A DNA stretch of 64,000 bases, from positions 2,852,001-2,916,000 of the forward strand of contig JAPNXP010000011.1 of the NCBI GenBank assembly GCA_028753945.1, given 5' to 3'. The first letter of the stretch is position 1. Each line of letters begins with the position of its first letter. The notes under the pieces are model-generated. The model did not search any database, was not told the DNA's origin, and saw only the letters and a program-made list of their open reading frames with translations. Source of the stretch: Hexactinellida sp. DTS-2022 (lineage: Eukaryota > Porifera > Hexactinellida). The position numbers and the translations under genes were made by a program. Below are positions 43,800 through 53,422 of this stretch, piece after piece.

Positions 43800-44060
43800 T
43801 GAACTCCTTAGAGAGTGTTGCTGATTGTGTATTTGTTGACTCGATACCCCGTAGATAGGAACTCCTTAGAGAGTGCTGTTGATTGTGTATTTGTTGACTC
43901 GATACCCCGTAGTTAGTAACTCCTTAGAGAGTGCTGTTGATTGTGTATTCGTTGACTCGATACCCCGTAGTTAGTAACTCCTTAGAGAGTGCTGTTGATT
44001 GTGTATTCGTTGACTCGATACCCCGTAGATAGGAACTCCTTAGAGAGTGTGCTGATTTTG
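43800..44060. repeat. 58-bp tandem repeat, about 4.5 units
   Basis: Unit contains GAACTCCTTAGAGAGTG, TTGATTGTGTAT and GACTCGATACCCCGTAG. Within the 3' part of the Helitron. A related GACTCGATACCCAGTAG motif recurs at 45.08 and 45.32 kb. Confidence 0.85.
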
Positions 44061-44449
44061 GCTTGAATAAAGATAGAAAGTTTGTTAGTAATACAGTATA
44101 TGTAAACAAATTATGTACCTGTTGAAGCCTATTAGTTATTATGCTCTATTACTCCCTCTAATCTAATACTTAGAATTATGCAAATTACACTATACTGATT
44201 TCATTATTATAATATTAGTATTATAATTATCTAGAAAGTTTGTTAGTAATATAGCACTCTTATAAGCACTCTTATAATTATCTAAAAGTTAAATATTACT
44301 ATTTAGTATTTACACAACTCTCTACTTCTTTTTCTGTCTGTTATTTTTTTTCTTAAACTGGTTTGGCTAAAAATAGGGGAAAGAAATATTAAATACCATA
44401 ATAGTTACAATGACATATTGTAAATTACCTTGAGCACCTTGTCCAAGAC

Positions 44450-44715
44450 ATCCATCATCCTGAATGCGAGCTGCTGGTTGATAGAAGCCCCCCCTCTACT
44501 CCCTCTATTCCTGTAATTTTTTTTTTTTGGAGTGAGTTGGTGGCTGGGGGTACAGTGTCGGTGGCAGGGGGGACTGAGTCTGATTCGGTGGCAGGGGAGA
44601 CTGAGTCTGATTCGGTGGCAGGGGAGACTGAGTCTGATTCGGTGGCAGGGGGGACTGAGTCTGATTCGGTGGCAGGGGGGACTGAGTTGGTAGTTTCCAT
44701 TATTACGGACGTCAT
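44450..44715 (-). repeat. 27-bp tandem repeat, possibly coding (SVPPATESD units)
   Basis: From ATG 44715 the minus frame reads MTSVIMETTN, then about six SV(P/S)PATESD units, then LQKKKITGIEG to a stop. The frame is kept by the 27-bp period, so openness alone does not prove coding. Just beyond, on the same strand, SINQQLAFRMMDVLDKVLK (about 44497-44433) ends at a GT splice donor, which hints at an exon. No homologous family recognised. Could be an accessory or captured gene of the Helitron. Confidence 0.45.
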
Positions 44716-44923
44716 TTGAATATTAGTATTTTCGAATTATATTACATTGTTTCAGATTGATTATATTTATATGTTTTAGATCCTTACACATAGATTAGTT
44801 TGAATGAAAATTAGCGACAAAGTTAAATTTAATTGGCTATCTAGCTCCAACAGTTGTAATTGAGTAAGGATACGTATATCTTATATCTATGAATTACACA
44901 ATTAATATCAAGTAAATTACTCA

Positions 44924-45535
44924 CCTTATTGTGAAATGGTCTTCAGGTTGAAAAGATTGAAAAGTAGCTTGTTGATTTCAGTGTTCGGATTGAAAAGTTG
45001 TTGAAAATATTGAAAGGATTGGAGAGTCGGATTGAAAAAAATAGGAATATAGCTAGAGAATGTTGCTGTTTGTCCTTTTTTAATTCGATACCCAGTAGAT
45101 AGTAGTTATTGAGACAGAGTGATTTTTGCTTAGTATTTACCTTTGTACAGCTCATTCTATTTTGTAAAACTGGGTAACAAATGTATCAATGAATACACAA
45201 TAATAATTACTAACCTTATTGTGAAATGATTCTGAATGTTGATAGACATGCTTATAGTTCTACTGGGGTACACTATTAGGATTTATCTTTTTGTTTCAAG
45301 TTTCATTGTACTTTTTTGACTCGATACCCAGTAGATAGTTGTTATTGAGACAGAGTGATTTTTGCTTAGTATTTACCTTTGTACAGCTCATTCTATTTTG
45401 TAAAACTGGGTAACAAATGTATCAATGAATACACAATAATAATTACTAACCTTATTGTGAAATGTCCTGAATGTTGATAGACATGCTTATAGTTCTACTG
45501 GGGTACACTATCATGATTTATCTTTTTGTTTCGTG
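44924..45535 (-). repeat. Duplicated segment with repeated splice-donor-like sites
   Basis: Two copies of a unit of about 240 bp (about 45075-45290 and 45316-45535) in direct order: CGATACCCAGTAGATAG, GTACAGCTCATTCTATTTTG, then GAATACACAATAATAATTAC. On the minus strand each has TTTCACAATAAG followed by GTTAGT (45450 and 45214); a third donor with GTGAGT is at 44924. May be duplicated exons of a small gene or a promoter-like array of the Helitron. Confidence 0.5.
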
Positions 45536-45893
45536 AATTTGATGACTGGAAGGTATCGAGTGTAGGTATCGAGTGTTATGAAATTATATGTGAAATTTAA
45601 TAATACAAAAATTGCACAGATTTAATGGCGCTAAGTGGGTCTCGTGTAGATACCAAATATAATCAAGTATAACAGAGCCCACAGCAGCCGGAGCCATAAA
45701 ATAATCAGATAAGTGATCATAAAGAGTAATTAAACTCCTGGCCAATAAAAAATGATGAGTATCAAAAACTTTGATTGAAAGAATTTTCTAAGTTATGAAC
45801 TTATGAACTCATCAAGAAGGGCGCTAGTTCTGACCTTAGAGAGCCTGAACTGTAAGCAGCCGACGTAATATTCATCATTGCGATGAAACATTA
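45536..45893 (-). other. 3' untranslated part of the Helitron gene
   Basis: Between the OTU-domain stop and the repeat-rich 3' part. No frame or motif recognised. Confidence 0.4.
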
Positions 45894-47531
45894 CTAAGCA
45901 AAAAAGAAGGAATCAAAATGTTCATTTCCTTCTAGACGGCTACTAAGTCTATGATGTAAAATACAGACTTTCTGTGCATTAAAAATCGGATCACATTCAA
46001 TAGGAGTGTCTAACTTATTGTGTAAATAGTTAGGGAGAATGTTCCAATTCATTGAGTTGACATGAGTACAGTCAACTGATAATATGTCAATTCCAGCCAA
46101 GGCGGCTAACATATTAAGTTCAACATTTGTACCCCAAGCATTGGGTGCAGAAATAGCGTTAATATGTTCATGCAATTCCTGCTCACTGTGTATGCCAGAT
46201 GTGCGCATAACATTGTAGTGATGCTGGGTACTGGTAATGAATGTATTAATCAGATTGTACTTTAATATCTCGAAAAAATTTTCAGTGCCAAATATTATAT
46301 GAGATAGGGTACGGTATAAACAGTTACCATCTGGTTGAACATTATACACTGAAACATTCTGACCAAAATATGTTGTCAGTTGTGCTGTAAGTGAGGTGTA
46401 ATAATTGCTTACTGCACCTCGAGTCTCACGAATAGGTAAAATTAGTATCGCGTGTAATCCAATACAATGCGCAATCTTCTGCCGCATTGGGATAGTAAGA
46501 TTATTCACCGTACCATTGAGAAAAGACTCTGACAAATCGAATGGATCTCGAATTATTGCATCAAATATACATTCACGATCTGATAATGGTGATACAGTGT
46601 ATTCAGCTATATCCATTTTGTCTATAACTTCCAATGGGCTAATAGTACTGTCATTAAACTCAAAAAGTTTCATGATTTTACCTTTGCCATCAGATATATT
46701 TAGGACAGACTCTCTCTTTGCAGGAGCAATAGCCTCAGGCAAAGGAGTCATTGTCAATTGGGAACTTGGGAATGTTTCATTCAATAGAGAACATATTTCA
46801 TCTATGTCTTCTATGGGCTCAATTTGAGAAGAGGATTTAAAAACTTCCCTATAGACTACATTTCTAATCCAAACTTCCCCAGATTTTGATTTGTCAGTTC
46901 CACATACCATTATTTTTAGTCCCAATGGATTTTTAACTCTACTCAATGCAACATAGAGTTGTCCATGACTAAAAATGGCTTCAGGGGATGGCAGATATAG
47001 ACCAACGGTATCCAAACTCTGACCTTGCCCTTTGTTAATTGTGATACAATAGGCTAAGCGGATTGGAAACTGCCTCCTTCTGAGAATAAACGGAAGTTCA
47101 GACTCAGAAGAAGTCAATATAATTCGTGGTATAAACACTCGCTTATGCTTGTTTGTACCAGTTGCGATCTCCGCGTCAATTACTCGGTTTGAGAATGCTC
47201 TAATAATCAACCGAGTACCATTACAAAGACCCTCATCGGGATCAAGGTTACGCAATAGAATTACAGTCGCAAACAATTTCAAGAATAGCCGATGAGGAGG
47301 CATACCGTTAGGAGTGATGGAATTTAAAAACTCATTTGGAAAATTTACTGCAGCAGAACCTTCTACAGAATCTGCGCTCAACAGAGTTATACCATCACCA
47401 GGAAGCTGATGAATTACGTAATCGTTTATTAAATCAGCTGTATCATTTTTAGGACACAGAATAATTTTTTGACTTACATAATCACGATCAGCATAATTTT
47501 CATTTATATCACCATAGACTGAAGTAACCAA
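45894..47531 (-). CDS. Helitron helicase C-terminal part with OTU cysteine protease domain
   Basis: Continues the Rep-helicase gene after a one-base frame change near 47550 (PGDSITDLV lies upstream of the first in-frame codon). Residues 1-230 complete the SF1/Pif1 helicase: KIILCPKNDTADLIN, then LAYCITINKGQGQSLD (motif V) and HGQLYVALSRVKN (motif VI). A linker of about 160 residues follows, then an OTU domain from about 395 to the end: VQPDGNCLYRTLSH holds the catalytic Asp-Gly-Asn-Cys (Cys about 403), WGTNVELNMLAALAGI the central helix, and NEHFDSFF the catalytic His (about 538). OTU proteases remove ubiquitin; they are known in some animal Helitrons. The triad residues appear intact. Confidence 0.85.
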   Translation of the reverse strand: MVTSVYGDINENYADRDYVSQKIILCPKNDTADLINDYVIHQLPGDGITLLSADSVEGSAAVNFPNEFLNSITPNGMPPHRLFLKLFATVILLRNLDPDEGLCNGTRLIIRAFSNRVIDAEIATGTNKHKRVFIPRIILTSSESELPFILRRRQFPIRLAYCITINKGQGQSLDTVGLYLPSPEAIFSHGQLYVALSRVKNPLGLKIMVCGTDKSKSGEVWIRNVVYREVFKSSSQIEPIEDIDEICSLLNETFPSSQLTMTPLPEAIAPAKRESVLNISDGKGKIMKLFEFNDSTISPLEVIDKMDIAEYTVSPLSDRECIFDAIIRDPFDLSESFLNGTVNNLTIPMRQKIAHCIGLHAILILPIRETRGAVSNYYTSLTAQLTTYFGQNVSVYNVQPDGNCLYRTLSHIIFGTENFFEILKYNLINTFITSTQHHYNVMRTSGIHSEQELHEHINAISAPNAWGTNVELNMLAALAGIDILSVDCTHVNSMNWNILPNYLHNKLDTPIECDPIFNAQKVCILHHRLSSRLEGNEHFDSFFFA

Positions 47532-47544
47532 GTCTGTAATGGAA

Positions 47545-47853
47545 TCACCTGGTTACTACGAATTTGTTATCTATGTGAATCATTTGATTTTCATCCTCAG
47601 GTTCAGTGCCTTCTCCTACTCTTAATAAAAAGTTGGAAAATTTACTGACCTCGAGGGCATCTTGTGACAATAATGTTTGGAGGCTCATATTTATAGTTAG
47701 CTTCATTACTTTAACATAACGCCAGAGATATGACCTGTTCAGACAGGAAGAGACCACTTCGGCTCTCGACCCATGCTTAACCACAGGGGGTAGCTGACGG
47801 AAGTCACCTCCAAAAACCATTACTTTACCAAAAAAGGGGAGATCCAGGAACAT
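47545..47853 (-). CDS. Helitron helicase middle segment
   Basis: Short segment of the same gene in a third frame. It starts with LDLPFFGKVMVFGGDFRQLP; GGDFRQ is helicase motif III. Frame changes on each side (near 47845 and 47550) separate it from the long upstream and downstream parts. Either two one-base lesions have inactivated the gene or they are sequencing errors; in both cases the protein sequence across the junctions is otherwise continuous with the family. Confidence 0.8.
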   Translation of the reverse strand: MFLDLPFFGKVMVFGGDFRQLPPVVKHGSRAEVVSSCLNRSYLWRYVKVMKLTINMSLQTLLSQDALEVSKFSNFLLRVGEGTEPEDENQMIHIDNKFVVTR

Positions 47854-50800
47854 ATATCCCTCAAACTGCGATCAACACACTCAGCTACATGCTTATTTGA
47901 CATGCACGCTTCATCCCATACCAAAAGTTTTGTACGCTTAATTAGCTGTGCCAAAGCACTCTGTTTCGAAATGTTACATACAGATAACTCATTGATATCA
48001 ATGGGAACTTTCAACCTAGAGTGGACGGTCCGCCCTCCTGCGAGGAGGAGAGCGGCTATGCCACTGCTAGCTAACCCAAGGGCAATTTGACTCTTCGAGC
48101 GAACTTGAGCCAAAAGTATATTATAAAGGAATGTCTTCCCTGTGCCCCCGGGACCATCTACAAAGAATATTTTGGGATACTGCTCAGGATCATTTACCGC
48201 TGCTATTATAGAGGTAAACACACTAAGCTGATCAGAATTAAGAGAAGGAACATCATGAACAACTATTGCTAGCTGCTCATCAACGTTATAATCTAATTCT
48301 CTCTGAATTAGAAGAGCCTCCTCGTATGGACTTCTGGTATGAATGGGTATTGGCATCCCTGGGAAATCTGCTAGAGATTTACCCTGGTTTTGCAAACGCT
48401 TATCAATATCCACTAATACAGCATTAAGTATGTGCTCATCGACCTCAATATCGGGGACAGATTTTCTAGCACGATGCAGAAAGTCATCAGAAAAAGCAAA
48501 TTTATACTTTTCCCAAAGAGCCGCAGGATTACATGGTTCGTTATAGAGTAGAATGGTAACGAATAGATGACGTAACTGTGGAGGCATATGCCACGAAGCA
48601 GCCATATCCAAACACATATCATATTCGCTATCATCTTCCAGCAATCCGCGGTGGCATGCGGCCTCCTTGAAGGTACCACAAACAGTTCCGTCAGGAAGAG
48701 TACGAATAGCCTCAAAGCTGGTACAGCCAGTGACGTGATTCAACAGAATTCTCAAGTAGAACCGCTCTCCCTCAGTTGGATGAGCAGAAAACACTCGACC
48801 AACCATCTTACCGTGCCCCTTAACTCGCGGCTTCCATTCTCGCTTAGTTTTATCCCATACAAAATATTCAGGAAAATCTAAGTAAGAAATTGCCCGAGCA
48901 GATGGAAATTTTTGGTTAGCTAGAAACCATCCTGTTAAAGTGGAATGTTTTTCTACACTTAACACATCCTCAATATCAGCGTCATCTCGAAAAACGACAG
49001 ATTGCTGATTTTCAAGATGAAGAGCTAACCTCATCACATGTGGCAGATTAGCATGGAGATCGTAAGAAAATATTCTGTAGCAAGCCTCACATGCAGATAT
49101 ATACCGAGCTTCCACATAATTAGATACTTCGTCTACCTGCCGGGGTTTATCAGTGTGATCACCCGGCTGGAACTCGATAATGGCTCGGTCATGGCCTTTA
49201 TAGACATACTTATAGAGGTACTTAACTGCTCTAACTGTGCTGCAAATTTCAACGTTAATGTGAGCATTATACTTTAACAAAAGGTATGGGTTATATGGTA
49301 CAACCCAGCGATTGTCAAGCTTCATGCCTGCTACCTCTACAGTACGGGAGTTATCTCTGCGCCGATACAATGGGTAACCATCCTTAGTGGTGGTAGTAAC
49401 GTCAGAGAATTTCTTTGGGTATTGTTTAGCACATGAACCATTGCGCATACAAACAGCAGCCTTCTTTGCAGTACCACATGGGCCATGTAACATACAGCGC
49501 TTCACAATTTGATGCAATCTCGGATTGAGATCAGGATCAGGAAGTTCAGCACATACAATTTTATCGTAATCAGAAGGGTCACGTGGTTTGCAATCATCAG
49601 CTAAGATCACCAATATATGAGCATGCGGAAGACCACGCTTCTGAAATTCAATTGTGTAGACGTGTGCAACGGTTTTACCAAGAACATGTTTCTTAAGAAT
49701 GTCATCTAGTAATTCCCTTAGCTTTTGTTTAAAAACACGAACAATTAAATCGGGACGATCAGTAGCCTTCTGGTTAGGCAAAAGACTACTCGTTATTTCG
49801 TCCCAAAGCGGATTACATGTAAATGTAATGAATAAATCTGGCTTACCAAATTTCCGCACTATTGTCATTGCGTCCTGATAAAGTTGGAACATTTGCCTCG
49901 GAGAGTTGGTATAGCTCGAGGGTAGAATAATATTCCGTCCCAAATCAGTCGCATTAGTGTCTCCTTTGGAAACAGCATCAGCCAATCCACTATACAGATC
50001 AACTCGGATCTTCTGCTGATTGAGCTTAATGTAGTTGAGCCGCTGCTGCTCAATCTTAGCGTACATGTCAACGATATACTGGTGGAATAGCCTTCCCGAG
50101 AGGTGCAGGTGGTTAAGCCCGCTCCTGAGCATCAGGCGATAGCTATAGAACTCCAGTGCAGTAACATCGCGTCTACCTCTGCTATGAGGGATACCAAGGT
50201 GCCAGCCATCATTTCCTAGGGGAAACAGTAAGACATAATGTAGCGAGTCATACGCACAGTGTGTTTCTGTGATCCTTTTGAGACCACCACTGTGGGCATG
50301 CAGCACAATATCCCTGTTTGCGACTCCCTCAGAGTAACCTCCACCTGGGAGCAGCACTGCAATTTCAGGAGCAGAAGGAGCATTGTATCGGCGTGGGTCT
50401 GGGCAACCATCAGCTCTGATGATCAGCCTGATGTCCACTCCTCCTTGTGCTCGCATTAGATCAACTGCGTGCTTGAAGTGTGAGACATAGTGGTTAACCT
50501 CATGTAGCATTTGCTGCAAGGCCTTTAACTCAGGAAGTTCGGCCTCGCCTAGATGTCTCTGACGGTTTTCCACTTCAGCCTCTGCGGTACCGTCGTGGAT
50601 GTAAATCTGGGCAAAAACTGGTGCCTCATCACTATTTGGAAGCAAACTTCCAATGTAATGGTGCACAACGCCCTGAATACGGAAGGTGTATACACCACGT
50701 CTAGCATTAGCAAGCTCTTTGTCGATATTTGCCCCGAGGGAACAAAACGCAAGGCTTGAGTTGTATGCTCGTATGTGGCTCCTAAAGTACTTGCCTCTGC

Positions 50801-51755
50801 TATCAGCAGCTGTGAGCAGATGGCCTAGCAACTCAGGAAGTTTATCTAAGGAGGGAAGAACAACCTTGCCCTCTCCGCAACAGAGGGAAAACTTTGCACA
50901 TGCTTTCGTACTTGTGGAAAGCTTTTCACTCTCCCAAAACTTAGCATCACAAATTGAACAATTATAGGACATACTACCTATTGAATGTTCATCAACCAAA
51001 CCATCACTAACCTCAGAAGAGATTTGTGATCTAGCTAAATTGAGGTACCTCTTAGATTGGAGAGTCTTACTCGTCTCATACAACAGAGTCCGGGACTTCA
51101 AACGAACTATTCGCTCATTTTCAGACTCATTTTGTCTGAGGACCCCCTCGTGTTTGCGCTTGTATTCCAAGCGATCAGCTGATTCAGCCTCAGACTCACT
51201 TTGTCTGAGGGCCTCCTGGTGTTTGCGCTTGTATTCCAGGCGATCAGCTGACTGAGCCTCAGACTCACTTTGTCTGAGGATCTCCTGGTGTTTTCGCTTG
51301 TACTCCAGGCGATCAGCTGATTCAGCTTCAGACTGATTTTGTCTGAGGACCTCCTGGTGTTTGCGCTTGTACGTCAAGCGATCAGCTGATTCAGCCTCAG
51401 ACTCACTTTGTCTGAGGGTCTCCTGGCGTTCGCGCTGGTACTCCAAGCGCTCAGCTGATTCAGCTTCAGACTCACTTTGTCTGAGGGTCTCCTGGTGTTT
51501 GCGCTTGTACTCCAAGCGATCAGCTGATTCAGCCTCAGACTCACTTTGTCTGAGGGCCTCCTGGTGTTCGCGCTGGTACTCCAAGCGCTCAGCTGATTCG
51601 GCCTCAGACTGCGTCAGTCTCCGAGAGGTTTGCCGCTCTCGTTGCTTCTCAAGACGGAGAGCTCTTTCGCCAGGAGTCTCATTCTCACGCATTGAGCGCT
51701 TTCGCTCAGCTTCCGTCTTGAACGGTTTAGTATTTGGAAAATTATTATCCGACAT
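47820..51755 (-). CDS. Helitron Rep-helicase, N-terminal 1311 residues
   Basis: Replication initiator and helicase that drives rolling-circle transposition. Order: residues about 45-215, seven 23-residue repeats (SADRLEYKRKHQE type), basic and acidic, probably coiled coil; about 262-300, a Cys cluster (CSICDAKFW ... CAKFSLCCGEG); about 560-600, LFHQYIVDMYAKIEQQRLNY, start of the Helitron-like domain; about 640, FITFTCNPLWDEI; about 707, RGLPHAHILVIL with the HUH metal-binding His pair (HAH); about 843, KYLYKYVYKG with the catalytic tyrosines; about 1185-1278, the helicase with Walker A GPGGTGKT (Lys about 1205) and WDEA (about 1278). Starts at ATG 51755 with no competing upstream start. Ends at a frameshift after SLRDI near 47845. 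Most of the length is intact, so the element is young. Plus-strand frames over the 23-residue repeats are shadows. Confidence 0.92.
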   Translation of the reverse strand: MSDNNFPNTKPFKTEAERKRSMRENETPGERALRLEKQRERQTSRRLTQSEAESAERLEYQREHQEALRQSESEAESADRLEYKRKHQETLRQSESEAESAERLEYQRERQETLRQSESEAESADRLTYKRKHQEVLRQNQSEAESADRLEYKRKHQEILRQSESEAQSADRLEYKRKHQEALRQSESEAESADRLEYKRKHEGVLRQNESENERIVRLKSRTLLYETSKTLQSKRYLNLARSQISSEVSDGLVDEHSIGSMSYNCSICDAKFWESEKLSTSTKACAKFSLCCGEGKVVLPSLDKLPELLGHLLTAADSRGKYFRSHIRAYNSSLAFCSLGANIDKELANARRGVYTFRIQGVVHHYIGSLLPNSDEAPVFAQIYIHDGTAEAEVENRQRHLGEAELPELKALQQMLHEVNHYVSHFKHAVDLMRAQGGVDIRLIIRADGCPDPRRYNAPSAPEIAVLLPGGGYSEGVANRDIVLHAHSGGLKRITETHCAYDSLHYVLLFPLGNDGWHLGIPHSRGRRDVTALEFYSYRLMLRSGLNHLHLSGRLFHQYIVDMYAKIEQQRLNYIKLNQQKIRVDLYSGLADAVSKGDTNATDLGRNIILPSSYTNSPRQMFQLYQDAMTIVRKFGKPDLFITFTCNPLWDEITSSLLPNQKATDRPDLIVRVFKQKLRELLDDILKKHVLGKTVAHVYTIEFQKRGLPHAHILVILADDCKPRDPSDYDKIVCAELPDPDLNPRLHQIVKRCMLHGPCGTAKKAAVCMRNGSCAKQYPKKFSDVTTTTKDGYPLYRRRDNSRTVEVAGMKLDNRWVVPYNPYLLLKYNAHINVEICSTVRAVKYLYKYVYKGHDRAIIEFQPGDHTDKPRQVDEVSNYVEARYISACEACYRIFSYDLHANLPHVMRLALHLENQQSVVFRDDADIEDVLSVEKHSTLTGWFLANQKFPSARAISYLDFPEYFVWDKTKREWKPRVKGHGKMVGRVFSAHPTEGERFYLRILLNHVTGCTSFEAIRTLPDGTVCGTFKEAACHRGLLEDDSEYDMCLDMAASWHMPPQLRHLFVTILLYNEPCNPAALWEKYKFAFSDDFLHRARKSVPDIEVDEHILNAVLVDIDKRLQNQGKSLADFPGMPIPIHTRSPYEEALLIQRELDYNVDEQLAIVVHDVPSLNSDQLSVFTSIIAAVNDPEQYPKIFFVDGPGGTGKTFLYNILLAQVRSKSQIALGLASSGIAALLLAGGRTVHSRLKVPIDINELSVCNISKQSALAQLIKRTKLLVWDEACMSNKHVAECVDRSLRDICSWISPFLVK
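51110..51640 (-). repeat. 69-bp coding minisatellite in the Helitron N-terminus
   Basis: Seven units; each codes for one 23-residue repeat. Unit-to-unit differences are few (QEALRQ, QETLRQ, QEVLRQ, QEILRQ), so copy number has probably changed recently. Arg/Glu-rich repeats in this place are usual for Helitron Rep proteins. Confidence 0.85.
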
Positions 51756-51954
51756 TCTTGAACAAAATTTATTCTTGAGCTCTATACGGCTACTATACAG
51801 CTATTTATATAAAGCTCTCTGCATACTTAATTAGTTAATTCTCATTGGTTAATAATTCGTGCATGCATAAAGCTGTTATAAAAATTAACCAATTAAATTA
51901 ATAATTTAAGTAGAAAATTCTCATTGGTTAACTACACTATTTTTACATTTTAAT

Positions 51955-52650
51955 TTATTTGTTTACCTATTTTGTGTAAACAACAACAACAAATATTCAT
52001 ATGAGAAATTTATAAACGCGAAATTCGTGTTCAGCATACTTGTTTACCTATTATAACATTTGGAAGCTAACTTCTAGGTTGATTTTTAATTTTAATTTAT
52101 TTGTTTACCTATTTTGTGTAAACAACAACAACAAATATTCATATGAGAAATTTATAAACGCGAAATTCGTGTTCAGCATACTTGTTTACCTATTATAACA
52201 TTTGGAAGCTAACTTCTAGGTTGATTTTAAATTTTAATTTATTTGTTTACCTATTTTGTGTAAACAACAACAACAAATATTCATATGAGAAATTTATAAA
52301 CGCGAAATTCGTGTTCAGCATACTTGTTTACCTATTATAACATTTGGAAGCTAACTTCTAGGTTGATTTTAAATTTTAATTTATTTGTTTACCTATTTTG
52401 TGTAAACAACAACAACAAATATTCATATGAGAAATTTATAAACGCGAAATTCGTGTTCAGCATACTTGTTTACCTATTATAACATTTGGAAGCTAACTTC
52501 TAGGTTGATTTTAAATTTTAATTTGTTTGTTTACCTATTTTGTGTAAACAACAACAACAAATATTCATATGAGAAATTTATAAACGCGAAATTCGTGTTC
52601 AGCATACTTGTTTACCTATTATAACATTTGAAAGTTAATTTATATCTCAT
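51955..52650 (-). repeat. 142-bp satellite in the Helitron 5' region, five units
   Basis: TGTGTAAACAACAACAAC recurs at 51973, 52115, 52257, 52399 and 52541, exactly 142 bp apart, with almost identical units. The last unit diverges before the 5' end at 52754. Part of one unit is present in the 327-bp derivative at 18.1-18.2 kb. It lies between the element's 5' tip and the Rep start codon, so it probably includes the promoter region. A CA microsatellite is at 52698-52731. Confidence 0.92.
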
Positions 52651-52955
52651 ATATTAATGCGGTTTCTATCCCCCCGTCACTTTAATACAATCCGGACAAA
52701 CAAACACACAAACACACACACACACACACAACAATCGAGATTTAATAATATAGATTTATTGTATTGAGTAGGATGGGCGGTTAACCGGTTAACCGTAGCG
52801 AGAAATCGAATTGTAACCGTAGACTCGGATCGGTTAACCAACCCCACCCTTGCCCTGTGATACACCTCAGGTGGGGCACGCCCAAATTCAGGTGGGGCAT
52901 AGGCTCCACTTGGCCCCACCCTCCCGCCACCCCTGAATGGCATTAAACTCAAGAT

Positions 52956-53410
52956 GGTTTAAGATAGAGAGAAGCTTGAAATTTATCAATCATTCCTTTG
53001 TCTCGTAACAACTTGAATGATGGGTCTAAACTAAACACCCTGAGGCGTTCATGACATGGCGAAAAAAATCCAAAATTGTAACTGTGACGACAGCATTTTC
53101 CTTTTTTAAGTATTAAATTATATCTTTTATTATTTATTATTTTATTTGTCTGTATATTCCGTACTGATGTGTAACAGTGCTTAAGCCAATTGATCAGATC
53201 TTATGTCCATTTTCCCCTCTAATTAAAATTCGGAAAAACACCCAAATACTAATGTATTCTGAAGTTTAGCAATGCATTTCTAACATTCATTTTAACTTGT
53301 AAGTCTATTTGATATCCAATAATTACGAATCAATACAATAACTTTTCATATCCCAAAGTAGGTGTCCACTGTATCATTTTTGTACAGTTCCTTAGTGATA
53401 TTTAATATTT
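52956..53410. other. Remainder of an interspersed repeat, then spacer
   Basis: 52944-53110 is a diverged end of the 1-kb interspersed repeat (AAACTCAAGATGG, CATGGCGAAAAAAATCC, start of hairpin) whose 5' part lies left of 42511. Beyond it nothing is recognised. Confidence 0.45.
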
Positions 53411-53422
53411 TATTTTGGAGTT

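Larger units (their letters stand above)
43112..52754 (-). mobile_element. Helitron, 9.6 kb, both ends identified
   Basis: Minus strand: 5' end TCTATATTATTAAATCTCG at 52754 after A; 3' end GAGACCGAAGGGCTCG at 43112 before T. The 3' end has a GAGACC-GAA-GGGCTC hairpin that reaches the terminus. Both ends are shared with the 327-bp copy at 17975-18301, and the 3' end with 37438-37521, each followed by T. Rolling-circle transposon; host site A/T. Contains the Rep-helicase-OTU gene, a 142-bp satellite near the 5' end and tandem repeats toward the 3' end. Confidence 0.85.
42600..52852. mobile_element. hAT-like element with GGTTAACC-rich ends, split by the Helitron
   Basis: Tips CAAGGCTGGATTCGGTTAAC and the inverse of CAAGGGTGGGGTTGGTTAAC, each followed by tandem CGGTTAACC. 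Flanks TTCTTGTG and CCCTGTGA match only partly, so the duplication is not certain. A G-rich piece with CCAGGCACGTAGC/GCTACCTGCCTGG arms (42908-43090) lies in its left part. Confidence 0.6.
42519..52935. mobile_element. hAT-like element split by later insertions, 8-bp target duplication
   Basis: Tips CAGTGGCGGCGCTAGCGAGG and the inverse of CAGGGGTGGCGGGAGGG. Flanked by perfect AATGGCAT at 42511-42518 and 52936-52943; the rejoined flank equals the undisturbed interspersed repeat (AATGGCATTAAACTCAAGATG), confirming the site. Only about 175 bp belong to it; inside lie a second hAT-like element and the Helitron. Confidence 0.88.

Noticed and set aside
44455-44719. Plus-strand frame of SVAGGTESD repeats as a protein
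   Set aside because: Same 27-bp repeat read from the other side; the minus frame has an upstream ATG context and follows the direction of the Helitron, so the plus frame is more likely the shadow.
51361-51834. 157-residue plus-strand frame rich in RSADSASDSLCLR units
   Set aside because: It is the antisense of the 69-bp coding repeats of the Helitron Rep gene; the minus-strand reading continues into conserved domains.
51955-52650. Regularly spaced direct repeats, CRISPR-like at first sight
   Set aside because: The units are contiguous 142-bp tandem copies with no unique spacers, in an animal genome, inside a Helitron.
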